NCBI GenBank assembly: GCA_021820525.1
Contig: JAKADM010000003.1
Location: 104,306-168,305, forward strand
DNA: 64,000 nucleotides
Direction: 5' to 3'
Source: Thermoplasmata archaeon
GTDB taxonomy: Archaea; Thermoplasmatota; Thermoplasmata; Thermoplasmatales; Thermoplasmataceae
The number at the start of each line of letters is the position of its first letter. Within the stretch, counting starts at the first letter, position 1. Below are positions 44,885-53,700 of the stretch, piece by piece. The notes below the pieces were generated by a model. That model saw only the letters and a list, made by a program, of their open reading frames with translations. It was not told the DNA's origin and searched no databases. The translations under genes and the position numbers were made by a program.

Positions 44885-46369
44885 ATGTTTATAATTGCCA
44901 TATTTCTGCTATTGATTCTTTTTGCAATCCTTTCATTTGCAATTAAGGAAAGTTCATGGAAGATTGCGACACTAGAATCCCTGCTCATTCTAATACTTAC
45001 AATGGTTTATGGAATTCTGAGGTTTACAGGCTATAATGGAGGCTTTATGTCTTCCTATTCCTATGCCATAGACACATCCATAGGCATATCATTTACTGTG
45101 GGAGTAAGCGCCCTTTCCATGGCGCTTCTATTTCTCTCAGCCGTGATTATGTTCATTGCCATATTTGTATCCGGAAGGGAAAAATTCGACAGAAGTTTCT
45201 ACGGATTGATGCTAACAACTGAGCTTGGCCTTTATGGCCTCCTCATATCAAGAAACTTCCTGTTCTTCTATGTATTCTGGGAGGCCATAATCATACCTGT
45301 GTTCATGCTCATAAGCATTTATGGGGGCGCAGGAAAGGAAAAGGCCGCATTGAAATTCTTTGTATATACACAGATAGGTTCTGTTTTCCTTCTTCTTTCC
45401 ATACTTACTCTCTTCTCATTCTACGGAACCGCAAACCATGTTTTCACATTGAATATGTCAAAACTTCTTGACAGTTCTTTCATAATAAAGTACATATCAG
45501 AACCCCAGCCCTTCTGGACAGACTTCCTGCTTTTCGGCTTCTTCTTCTCATTCCTTGTAAAGATGCCATCATTTCCTCTTCACTCATGGCTGCCTGATGC
45601 ATACACATCTGCCCCCTATCCCGTATCCATAGTTCTGGCCGGTGCCATTTCACTCATGGGAGGTTACGGTTTCTTCGCTGTCCTTCTTCCCATCGCACCT
45701 GTCATAGGAAGCGGCATAGCATGGGCAATAATCATATTGGGCATATTCAGCCTTGTATATTTCGCCCTCGTGGCAATGTTCCAGACAGACATGAAGAGGA
45801 TGATGGCCTATGCCAGTGCTGCATCCATGGGATTCATAAGCATATCTCTGGGTATAGGCATCTTATCCACAGGATATATTGCCTATCTTGCAGTTTCAGG
45901 AGGTATCTTCCAGATACTTGCCCACGGTCTCATAATGGGGCTGGTTTTCTCATCCCTGTACATAATAAAGAACACTTCAGGAAGCCAGTCCAACCTTACA
46001 CTTTCCGGACTTTTCAGGGAAATGCCCATAATCTCAACATTCTTCCTTGCAGGAATTATGGCCTCACTGGGTCTTCCTGGTCTGGCAGGGTTTATCGCGG
46101 AGGCATCCATCGTGCTTGCATCATACCAGGTAATAGGATACATAATATTCTTCATAATCTTTGGAATGATCATAACCGCCTCCTATCACGTATGGACTGT
46201 CCAGAAATCTCTCAATGGTCCGTATAATGAAAATCTGGGAAAGCTTAAGGATGGCACAATGATGGAAATCGCAGTGCTTTCGTTCCTCTTTATCATTATC
46301 CTGATTCTGGGAATATATCCATCCCTGTTTTATCATATGATACTTGTTTATGTCAAGGGGGTTTTTTAG
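44885..46369 (+). CDS. nuoM: NADH-quinone oxidoreductase-like subunit M
   Basis: This is the second antiporter-like subunit, with 494 residues and about fourteen helices. Motifs are FYVFWEAIIIPVFMLISIYG (pump Glu), FSFLVKMPSFPLHSWLPDAYTSAPYPVSIVLAGAI (Lys) and MMAYASAASMGFISI. It starts one base after the nuoL stop and ends exactly before nuoN. Confidence 0.95.
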   Translation: MFIIAIFLLLILFAILSFAIKESSWKIATLESLLILILTMVYGILRFTGYNGGFMSSYSYAIDTSIGISFTVGVSALSMALLFLSAVIMFIAIFVSGREKFDRSFYGLMLTTELGLYGLLISRNFLFFYVFWEAIIIPVFMLISIYGGAGKEKAALKFFVYTQIGSVFLLLSILTLFSFYGTANHVFTLNMSKLLDSSFIIKYISEPQPFWTDFLLFGFFFSFLVKMPSFPLHSWLPDAYTSAPYPVSIVLAGAISLMGGYGFFAVLLPIAPVIGSGIAWAIIILGIFSLVYFALVAMFQTDMKRMMAYASAASMGFISISLGIGILSTGYIAYLAVSGGIFQILAHGLIMGLVFSSLYIIKNTSGSQSNLTLSGLFREMPIISTFFLAGIMASLGLPGLAGFIAEASIVLASYQVIGYIIFFIIFGMIITASYHVWTVQKSLNGPYNENLGKLKDGTMMEIAVLSFLFIIILILGIYPSLFYHMILVYVKGVF

Positions 46370-47797
46370 ATGAACAATATATTAATTAATCCACAGCTCA
46401 CAGCAATGTACCCTGAAATATTCCTGGGCATTGTTGCATTTGGGATGCTGCTTATGGGAAAGAGAACCCACGACTGGAAGATATACACTTCAATAGCCAT
46501 AATTTCTCTCCTCATATCAATGGTTCTTCTCATCAGATTCGACTCATCCTATGTTTCATACTATGGTGGGGCATTTCTCATAAGCAATTTCGGCCTATAT
46601 TTTGCACTTATAATGATTGTGTCATCCTTATATGTAGCATTTTCTGCCGGAACAACGCTCAGGGATAACCCCGAAGTTTTCTTTGCAACATTCCTGTTCG
46701 TCAATGTTGCAATGATAATTGCGGCGTTCAGCATGAATCTTATCTTCATATTCATTGCATTTGAGGGCGTCAGCGTTGGAACATATATCCTGTCTGCATA
46801 CGGCAAGACGAGAAGGAATCTGGAAGCTTCAGCCAAATATTTCTTCACAGGCATTATAGCAACAGGATTCATTGTTCTGGGTTCATCATACTATTACATG
46901 GCAACTGGAACATTCAACCTTATTTCAGGGGTTCCAGAAAAAGGTCCCATGTTGATCGCACTCATATTGCTATTTGTGGGCTTCGGTTTTAAACTTGCCC
47001 TGGTGCCCATGCAGCAGTGGGCGGTGGATGCCTATGACGGTACGTCCAATCCTGTATCTGCGTATCTTTCATCGGGAACGAAGGTTCTCGCCTTTTTCAT
47101 CCTTTTAAGAGTATTCCTTGTGGGTTTCAGCCACTTTTACACAGACGTATTCTATCTTTTCGTCATAGTTTCCATAATAACCATGACATACGGCAACTTT
47201 GCAGCGCTTTCTGAGAATAATCTTAAGAGAATGCTGGCCTATTCAAGCATAGCACAGGCCGGGTATCTAATTCTGGTTATAGCCGTTGTTTCAGGGTCAT
47301 CTTCAACCTTTGCCTTCACCGTGGCCATATTCGCTGCCATGTACTATTCGCTTGTCTATATATTTATGAAAGGAGGTTCTTTCCTCTCTGTGGGTGCAGT
47401 CAGAAAGGATAAGGTTGAGGTTAACGATCTGGAGGGTATAGGCATAAAATCGCCTCTTTTTGCAGTTTCCCTTTCAATCCTGATGCTCTCATTGGCTGGA
47501 ATTCCGCCAACTGCAGGCTTCTTCGCCAAGTACTACCTGTTTCTCTCATTGATCAGTGGGAACCTCTGGTGGCTTGCAGTGATTGGTATACTTAACAGTG
47601 CAATCTCTGTCTTCTATTATTTGAGGGTAATTACGGTGATGTTTAGAAAGAATGACAGCAATGAGTTTAATCTCAGCAGTCCGGTCATGCTTCCACTTGT
47701 TCTTGCAGCAATACTGACCATAGTCCTCTCCTTTGTGATATTTTATTATCCGCAGTTAAGTTCCATAGTTTACGGATTGGGGGTGATGGGAAGATGA
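46370..47797 (+). CDS. nuoN: NADH-quinone oxidoreductase-like subunit N
   Basis: This is the third antiporter-like subunit, with 475 residues and about fourteen helices. It shows IFIAFEGVSVGTYILSAYG (pump Glu), FKLALVPMQQWAVDAYDGTSNPVSAYLSSGTK (Lys) and MLAYSSIAQAGYL. It directly follows nuoM and overlaps the next small gene by ATGA. This completes the membrane arm; NuoE, F and G are absent. Confidence 0.95.
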   Translation: MNNILINPQLTAMYPEIFLGIVAFGMLLMGKRTHDWKIYTSIAIISLLISMVLLIRFDSSYVSYYGGAFLISNFGLYFALIMIVSSLYVAFSAGTTLRDNPEVFFATFLFVNVAMIIAAFSMNLIFIFIAFEGVSVGTYILSAYGKTRRNLEASAKYFFTGIIATGFIVLGSSYYYMATGTFNLISGVPEKGPMLIALILLFVGFGFKLALVPMQQWAVDAYDGTSNPVSAYLSSGTKVLAFFILLRVFLVGFSHFYTDVFYLFVIVSIITMTYGNFAALSENNLKRMLAYSSIAQAGYLILVIAVVSGSSSTFAFTVAIFAAMYYSLVYIFMKGGSFLSVGAVRKDKVEVNDLEGIGIKSPLFAVSLSILMLSLAGIPPTAGFFAKYYLFLSLISGNLWWLAVIGILNSAISVFYYLRVITVMFRKNDSNEFNLSSPVMLPLVLAAILTIVLSFVIFYYPQLSSIVYGLGVMGR

Positions 47798-48144
47798 ATC
47801 CTCAATACGATCTGGAAGTGATCAGATCAGCAATCCTCTCAGGGGAAATAGATGATGCTGCGAAGTTAATCCAGAAAAACATGAAGAAATATGAAAGGGC
47901 ATACAACATAACAAAGAAGGAGATCTTCAAAGAACATACGTCCATACTTAATGACATGATGCTGGTACTTGAGGGAAAGAAGGGCACAAAAGAACTCAAA
48001 GATAAAATGCTGAAAATGAGAATTTACGGTGAGGATGATTATGAGGCATTTGTGGACAGTTTCATATATATCCTCGACTACTGCCTTGACAGGTACAATG
48101 TAAGATGGCCATCCTTCGACGGCAAGAGGTGTGATGATCTATGA
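47794..48144 (+). CDS. Small unknown protein of the nuo operon
   Basis: This 116-residue soluble protein is predicted mostly helical, with an amphipathic N-terminal half (DAAKLIQKNMKKYERAYNI) and an aromatic C-terminus. It has two cysteines, in LDYCLDRYNV and KRCDDL. It overlaps both nuoN and the next gene by four bases, so it is made with complex I. I do not recognise the family. An accessory subunit, assembly factor or donor-docking role is possible, based only on position. Confidence 0.75.
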   Translation: MNPQYDLEVIRSAILSGEIDDAAKLIQKNMKKYERAYNITKKEIFKEHTSILNDMMLVLEGKKGTKELKDKMLKMRIYGEDDYEAFVDSFIYILDYCLDRYNVRWPSFDGKRCDDL

Positions 48145-48401
48145 ATGTTGAAGAACTCTCAAAGATAACTGAACCGGAAAAAATGGCAGAGGAGATCCAT
48201 CTTTTCAAGAAGGTGGGTGAACAGTTTTTCTTTTCTGAAAAGGCTGGCCGGCTCATAATTGGAAGGGAATATCCTTTCATTGAGAATGGACAGAAGTCAC
48301 CCTATGAAGATGTCATGACACACGTGTCTGAGGTTCTTGGAATTAAGGACAGAAAGAGTTACGAGGAGGTAGATCTCAGATACAACCTGACGATGTACTG
48401 A
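48141..48401 (+). CDS. Small unknown protein, last gene of nuo operon
   Basis: This 86-residue acidic soluble protein overlaps the previous gene by ATGA. It contains VGEQFFFSEKAGRLIIGREYPF and SPYEDVMTHVSEVLGIKDRKSYEE, with no cysteine and no membrane segment. No family is recognised. Close coupling to nuoN and the 116-residue gene suggests the two small products act together in assembly or regulation of the complex. Confidence 0.7.
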   Translation: MNVEELSKITEPEKMAEEIHLFKKVGEQFFFSEKAGRLIIGREYPFIENGQKSPYEDVMTHVSEVLGIKDRKSYEEVDLRYNLTMY

Positions 48402-48421
48402 AAGAGAAATTACATTTTAAT

Positions 48422-49108
48422 ATGGAGGATGGCCATTACAGCATTGTTCTTCACAATCCTCCAGAATTTTCCATAGATGTGGAAATACTACAATTGATGC
48501 TTCAAAAATTTTCAGAAATTTCAGGTTCAGGAATCCCTGTCATCATAAGTTCTGATGGAGATTATTTCTCCCAGGGCTACGATTGTTCCTGCAAGCTTGT
48601 GAGGGATAATGAATTTGTTCAAAATTTTGTCTCTCTTGGCACTGCAGTCATGCAGCTCATAAGAAATCATAATGCACCGGTCGTATTGTATGGAAAAGGC
48701 CATGTATGGGGGGCCGCACTGGAACTGGCCCTTATCTGTGATGCCTTTGTATGCTCAGATACATGCGATATTGCCTATCCTGACGCATCCTTTGGCCTTC
48801 CACCAATTTTTGTGGATCCATTTACGTTCAGGGAAATTCTGGGTGAAAGGCTCTTTGCGAGAATCCTGTCTGGAACAATTATACATGCAGATGAGGGATT
48901 AGAATCAAATATAATCACGGCAAAGGGAAGTTATGAGGAAGCCATTGATGTGATGAATAAACTCAATAACCAGACATTTATCAGTGGAAAGGAGTCGGAT
49001 TCAATAGATCTCGCAAGAATAAGGAATCATTTAAAGTATATACAGCACATGGACACATCAAAGATAAATTTAAAAGCCCTTGAATCCTATAGAAAATCAA
49101 ATCTTTGA
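48422..49108 (+). CDS. Crotonase-fold protein (enoyl-CoA hydratase-like)
   Basis: This 228-residue protein retains crotonase landmarks: the oxyanion loop SQGYDCSCKL after ISSDGDYF (about residues 42-58), and the second oxyanion motif GHVWGAALELALICDAFV (about 95-112). The following DASFGLPPIFVDPF block lacks the glutamate that hydratases carry in FGxPE. It may therefore be an isomerase, hydrolase or non-catalytic relative. It begins 20 bases after the nuo operon. Its 3' end overlaps the tatC end by 12 bases, convergently. Confidence 0.75.
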   Translation: MEDGHYSIVLHNPPEFSIDVEILQLMLQKFSEISGSGIPVIISSDGDYFSQGYDCSCKLVRDNEFVQNFVSLGTAVMQLIRNHNAPVVLYGKGHVWGAALELALICDAFVCSDTCDIAYPDASFGLPPIFVDPFTFREILGERLFARILSGTIIHADEGLESNIITAKGSYEEAIDVMNKLNNQTFISGKESDSIDLARIRNHLKYIQHMDTSKINLKALESYRKSNL

Positions 49109-49924
49109 ATCTTTTCTCTGAAGGGCATCTCTTAAATCTTTCTTTTTCTGGATTCTCTTTGATGCGTATATGCCAACGAAATACAGTATTATGATGGGTA
49201 TGGCAAGAAGCATCATTGTAACTCCCGTAACTCCGGGAGAAAATATAACACCAAATATGAGTGCTGCGACAACGGCATATCTCCAGTTGTCCTGCCAGTA
49301 CTTTGCATTTACAACTCCCATGGATGTCAGGCCGACCATTATCACAGGAGTTTCAAAGGATAGGCCAAAGGCAACCACATATATGAGGAAAAATGAAACA
49401 AAGCTTGTTATACTCATTGTGGGCTGGGCACCAACACCTATATCAAACTGGTAAAGTATCTGGAAAACCAGAGGGGCAACAAAATATATTCCTATGAATG
49501 CTCCTATTAAAAAGAGGACAAGGGCGGGAATAAGGGTTACTCTGAGCATTTCCTTTTCGTTTGTCTTCAATGCAGGGCCTATGAACCTTGATAGCTGAAA
49601 GTAAAAGTTAGGAGATGTTACTAAAAGGGAAAGGAAAAGGCATGCATAGAAATCTGCCACAACCCCATCGGTTGGTTTTATTGCAAGGAGCTGGAACTTT
49701 TCCGTTATGACATGGTCTATGAGAACCTTTAAAAATTGTGCTCCCATGTTATCATAGGGATCGGGGTATATGAGTGGGATGTTTTTGCCAAAGATTGTTA
49801 TTTCTCTGGCCTCAAACATTAAAAAAATTACAAAAAAAAACAGCAGAGGAATACCTGATCGGATTACAAGCAATCTTAAATCTTCTATATTATCCAGAAT
49901 GACCTTAAAAGGGCCATCTTCCAT
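49097..49924 (-). CDS. tatC: Twin-arginine translocase subunit TatC
   Basis: This 275-residue integral membrane protein has six helices and binds twin-arginine signal peptides. Family features are LRLLVIRSGIPLLFFFVIF at the N-terminus, SPNFYFQLSRFIGPAL with the conserved F(x)PAL region, GIYFVAPLVFQIL, and FGLSFETPVIMVGL with the conserved glutamate. The C-terminus is rich in Lys/Arg. The ATG overlaps the tatA stop (TGATG), so the two are co-translated. Confidence 0.93.
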   Translation of the reverse strand: MEDGPFKVILDNIEDLRLLVIRSGIPLLFFFVIFLMFEAREITIFGKNIPLIYPDPYDNMGAQFLKVLIDHVITEKFQLLAIKPTDGVVADFYACLFLSLLVTSPNFYFQLSRFIGPALKTNEKEMLRVTLIPALVLFLIGAFIGIYFVAPLVFQILYQFDIGVGAQPTMSITSFVSFFLIYVVAFGLSFETPVIMVGLTSMGVVNAKYWQDNWRYAVVAALIFGVIFSPGVTGVTMMLLAIPIIILYFVGIYASKRIQKKKDLRDALQRKDSKI

Positions 49925-50232
49925 CAGTTATCACTTTTAAGCTTTTCAGCCAGGTCCTTCTTTATATCAGCAATGCTTCTGTTATCTGTCTGTATTCCCA
50001 TGCTTTTTGCAAGGTTCAGGGTCTGTTCGTCCGTTACCTTTGAATCTTCTGCCTTTATGCCTTCACCGGACATTGTCTTTCTGATCTCTTCCTGGATTTC
50101 AGCCTGTCCCTTTTTGAATTCTCCAGTTGCTCTTCCAAGGTTTCTGGCAAAATCAGGTATCTTCTTGGCGCTGCCGAATAAAACAAGAATGACCACACCT
50201 ACTATAAGCCATTCCCATAATGAATCTATCAT
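49924..50232 (-). CDS. tatA: Twin-arginine translocase subunit TatA
   Basis: TatA forms the pore of the Tat exporter for folded proteins. The 102-residue protein has one N-terminal helix (WEWLIVGVVILVLFG) followed by the hinge and amphipathic helix with KKIPDFARNLGRATGEFKKG, and a charged tail. Its promoter TTATAAATA (50252-50260) lies about 24 bases upstream. With tatC it is a minimal TatAC system; no TatB-like gene is nearby. Confidence 0.92.
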   Translation of the reverse strand: MIDSLWEWLIVGVVILVLFGSAKKIPDFARNLGRATGEFKKGQAEIQEEIRKTMSGEGIKAEDSKVTDEQTLNLAKSMGIQTDNRSIADIKKDLAEKLKSDN

Positions 50233-50251
50233 AAATGTATATCAAAGAGTA

Positions 50252-50260
50252 TTATTTATA
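50252..50260 (-). promoter_or_regulatory. TATA box of tatA-tatC
   Basis: On the minus strand TTATAAATA is centred about 24 bases before the tatA ATG at 50232, the leaderless spacing seen for other first genes in the window. Confidence 0.5.
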
Positions 50261-50283
50261 ACTTTAACCTCACCTGTAATTGA

Positions 50284-50649
50284 TCAGGAGAGGCTTACAG
50301 GTTCTGTCTTTTCTCCAACAGGTTCCACCACAACCGCAGTACCGTAGGCAACGATTTCAGTCATTATCTGGGCAAAGTCTGAGGAATCAAATTTAACATC
50401 AATAACTGCATTGGCTCCTATTGTCTTTGCCTCTTCCTTGAGTCTCTGAAGGGCCGTATTCCTCGCATCGTTAAGAAGCTGTATATACTCCTTTATTTCT
50501 CCACCCTTCAGTGCCCTCAATCCTGCCATCATATTGCCTCCAATACCTCTGCTCCTTACTGTTATTCCCCATATGGTTCCAAAAACCTTTGTTATTCTAT
50601 ATCCTGAAATGTAGTTTGTTGAAACAACAATTATTTCTTCTCCTTCCAT
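50284..50649 (-). CDS. YbjQ/UPF0145 family protein
   Basis: This 121-residue cytoplasmic protein matches the UPF0145 (YbjQ) family, described as a heavy-metal-binding or pentameric domain. It shows ISGYRITKVFGTIWGITVRSR, then the helix LNDARNTALQRLKEEAKTIGANAVIDVKFD. The biochemical role is unsettled. It has its own promoter (TATTATATAG complement, about 50671-50680, 25 bases upstream), divergent from the S53 protease gene. Confidence 0.85.
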   Translation of the reverse strand: MEGEEIIVVSTNYISGYRITKVFGTIWGITVRSRGIGGNMMAGLRALKGGEIKEYIQLLNDARNTALQRLKEEAKTIGANAVIDVKFDSSDFAQIMTEIVAYGTAVVVEPVGEKTEPVSLS

Positions 50650-50730
50650 AAACTGAAATAATGCACATCTATATAATATTAATCTCTTATTAAATTTGGA
50701 AAAGATCGAATAAAATCAATAAGAAAGATT

Positions 50731-50738
50731 TTTAATAA
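50731..50738 (+). promoter_or_regulatory. TATA box of the S53 protease gene
   Basis: TTTTAATA is centred about 25 bases before the ATG at 50760 and only about 13 before the ATG at 50748, which decides for the downstream start if the mRNA is leaderless. Confidence 0.4.
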
Positions 50739-50759
50739 AAGCGGAACATGCAAGGGTCG

Positions 50760-53700
50760 ATGCTATCTATCAATGTTAAAAAATTCACGGTTATCAAGAT
50801 TTTTGCAATTTTTGTTGTATCCCTTTTCCTTCTTTCCACATTTTACATTATTCCACAACAAAATGGCACTACTGGTAGTGTCCCGGCAGTATCAGGCGCA
50901 GTTGCATTGAAATCAAGCACTCTTGATTCTGGATATGTTCATGTGCCATACGCCTCAGGTTCAGTTATAGGTAATAATAATATAATGTACAGCGGGAATG
51001 TAAGCGTAATGGTTTCATTTAGCTTCCAAAACCAGTCAAGGCTAAATAATATGCTGGAAAATATTTCAAATCCCCATAGCCCTCAATACCATGAATATCT
51101 CACAGTGAGCCAGTTCGCATCAATGTTCTCTGTAAATAAAACAGTATATGAAAACGCCCTCTCCTATTTCTCTTCATTCAGTGGCATAAGGGTAAAACAG
51201 TACGAAGACAGGATATCCATTCTACTTCAGGGAAACTCATCCTCTGTGGGTGAAGCACTTAACACATCCTTTGTAAGAGGTGCATCAGATTCAAACATTT
51301 ATTATGCAGGGTCGTCCCCGGAACTTCCATTATACATTGGAAAATATGTTTCTGAGATCTCAGGGCTTACAGACAGTCCATTAAATATATCCATGAACAT
51401 GGGTTTTAAATTATTTTCATATCATGCCACAACAGGGGCTGGAAATGGGTATATCCAGCCAATAACAAACGGTGCCGTACAGTACATATATGGAGCAGAC
51501 CTTCAGAAGGCTTATGATGAAACAGGCCTTCTAAATATAACCTATCCAACTCATGAGGTCATTGCCACCATACTTTGGTCAGGTCAAAATTCATCGGGAC
51601 AGAATGTGGCACCCTTTATCAAGTCAAATGTGTGCGATTATTTTAACAACACTCTCCCATCCTATGAGCCCCATCCCCATATATACGGGGTTCCGTTGAA
51701 CGGGGCACCCTATCCTGGACCATCTGCCCAATATGATAAGACGGGGGCAAATGAGGAGAACACACTTGATCTGGAAATGGCTGGCAGCCTGGCACCTGGG
51801 GCATCAATATACAATGTTTACAGTCCGGGGAGCACTCTTTCCTATCTACTGGAGGATTTTGCCTTCATTCTAAATCCCAATTCCTCGGCAAGCAATCTTA
51901 AAAACGTATCTGTCATAACAAATTCATGGGGCTCAAACGCAATTACAAATAGTTCAATGCGTCAGTATCTTGAAGAAGCTCAGGCCAGAGGAATTACAGT
52001 ACTTGCAAGCAGCGGTGATTCAGGTGATAATCCAAGCAGTTCAAAGTATGTTGGTACCGTAAACTCATTCCCTGCCATGTGCAGTTTCAACGACTTTGGT
52101 GTTACCTCTGTAGGTGGCACCACACTGACACTTAAAAGCAATCTGGCAATTAAGGATCAAATAGCATGGAATATATCCTCCAAGGACACTGCAGATAGTG
52201 GCCCGGCAGGCAGTGCAGGAGGCATATGCACGAACCTTACAGAACCGGTATGGGAAAACACCACAGAGGCAAACGCAGTAATAGGTGGTAGGGGCCTGGG
52301 AATTCCCGATATTGCAGCCATCGCCAATAATACCCTCGTTTTAATATCAATCAATGGATCATCGGGGAATTATGTTTTCTGGGGCACAAGCATTGCATCC
52401 CCAGTGACGGCTGGACTTGTGGCAGAAATGGATGCTGTTCTAAAATATTACAATGGTTCCAACGTGGGTTTTCTCAATCCTCTGCTTTTCAAACTGGCCA
52501 ATATGCAGTTATATGGCAGTTATTCCGGAAAGAACACAGGCAGCGATGATTTCGGAGCATACAATTCATCATTGCCAGAACAGGTTGTATACAATGTGAA
52601 CACAGGGAATAATTATCTATACAGGGCCAGTTATGGGTACAACCTGGTCACTGGCTGGGGGTCAATTAACGATTACAATTTTACGTCCCTGATCCTGAAC
52701 AGAAGTTTTGCAATGAAAAGCTATGCTCTTGGTGGTGTGAAGGCATATATGAACATTTCAGCTTTGAATGTAACATCCTATCTTTACAATTCCACATCTG
52801 GTAAGTACACTATTAATAAATTTTACAATGCCTCAATCCAGCAGAACATGTTTCTGGCAAATTCCCTGGGGGCACCCATATACTGGATCCAGAATGTCAT
52901 ATATATCAACGGGTCGGCTTCAACTGGATGGATGGTAAATTACACCGGGTGGAAAATATATCCATTTTATGGAATGTATCCATCATGCAGCGTATATTCA
53001 TACAACTTTCCTGCGGGAAAGGTTATAAAGTTCCCCCATGATTTCCAGATAACAACTTCCCTTGCAAATTACACATCACTCCTTGGCCAGCAGATAAAAT
53101 TCACTGTGAATAATCAAACAATATACCTTCCAGTTCCAGGTGCCCGTTATATAATTGGTTCATACAACTATTCCTATGAATGGAACGGCACAGAATACCA
53201 GAACGGCCCATATCCTGGCAATCCATACAATGGAGGCCTGGACCCACAGATAGGCCTGGTTGGAGGGCCCTCTACGGGAATAGGGAATTTTTCAGGCACA
53301 ACATCGGGCACGTTGAAATTTTTGCTTGAACCTCTCGGGGGGTCAAACTATGAAAAGGGAATTACAAAAACTTTCAACAGAACAATAGATCAGACAGGAG
53401 AAACATCAAAAAATATACAGTATGAGGAACAATCCACAGGAAACTATGGCATTGTTTTAAATTCTTCATCCACTGAACAGGGTGTTTTGATATACGAGGG
53501 ACAGGGTTACCTGGTCACATTTAAACAAACTTCCATGCCATCAAACATACCGTGGTATGTTAACATAAGTTCTTCCATACAATCAGGGCCCATAAGGGGA
53601 GGGGAGTTTTCCATATACCTGCAGAATGGGACGTACAATATTCAAATATCCTCACAGGGAAAACTTTACCAGGCTGAATATAATAATAGCATAACCGTCT

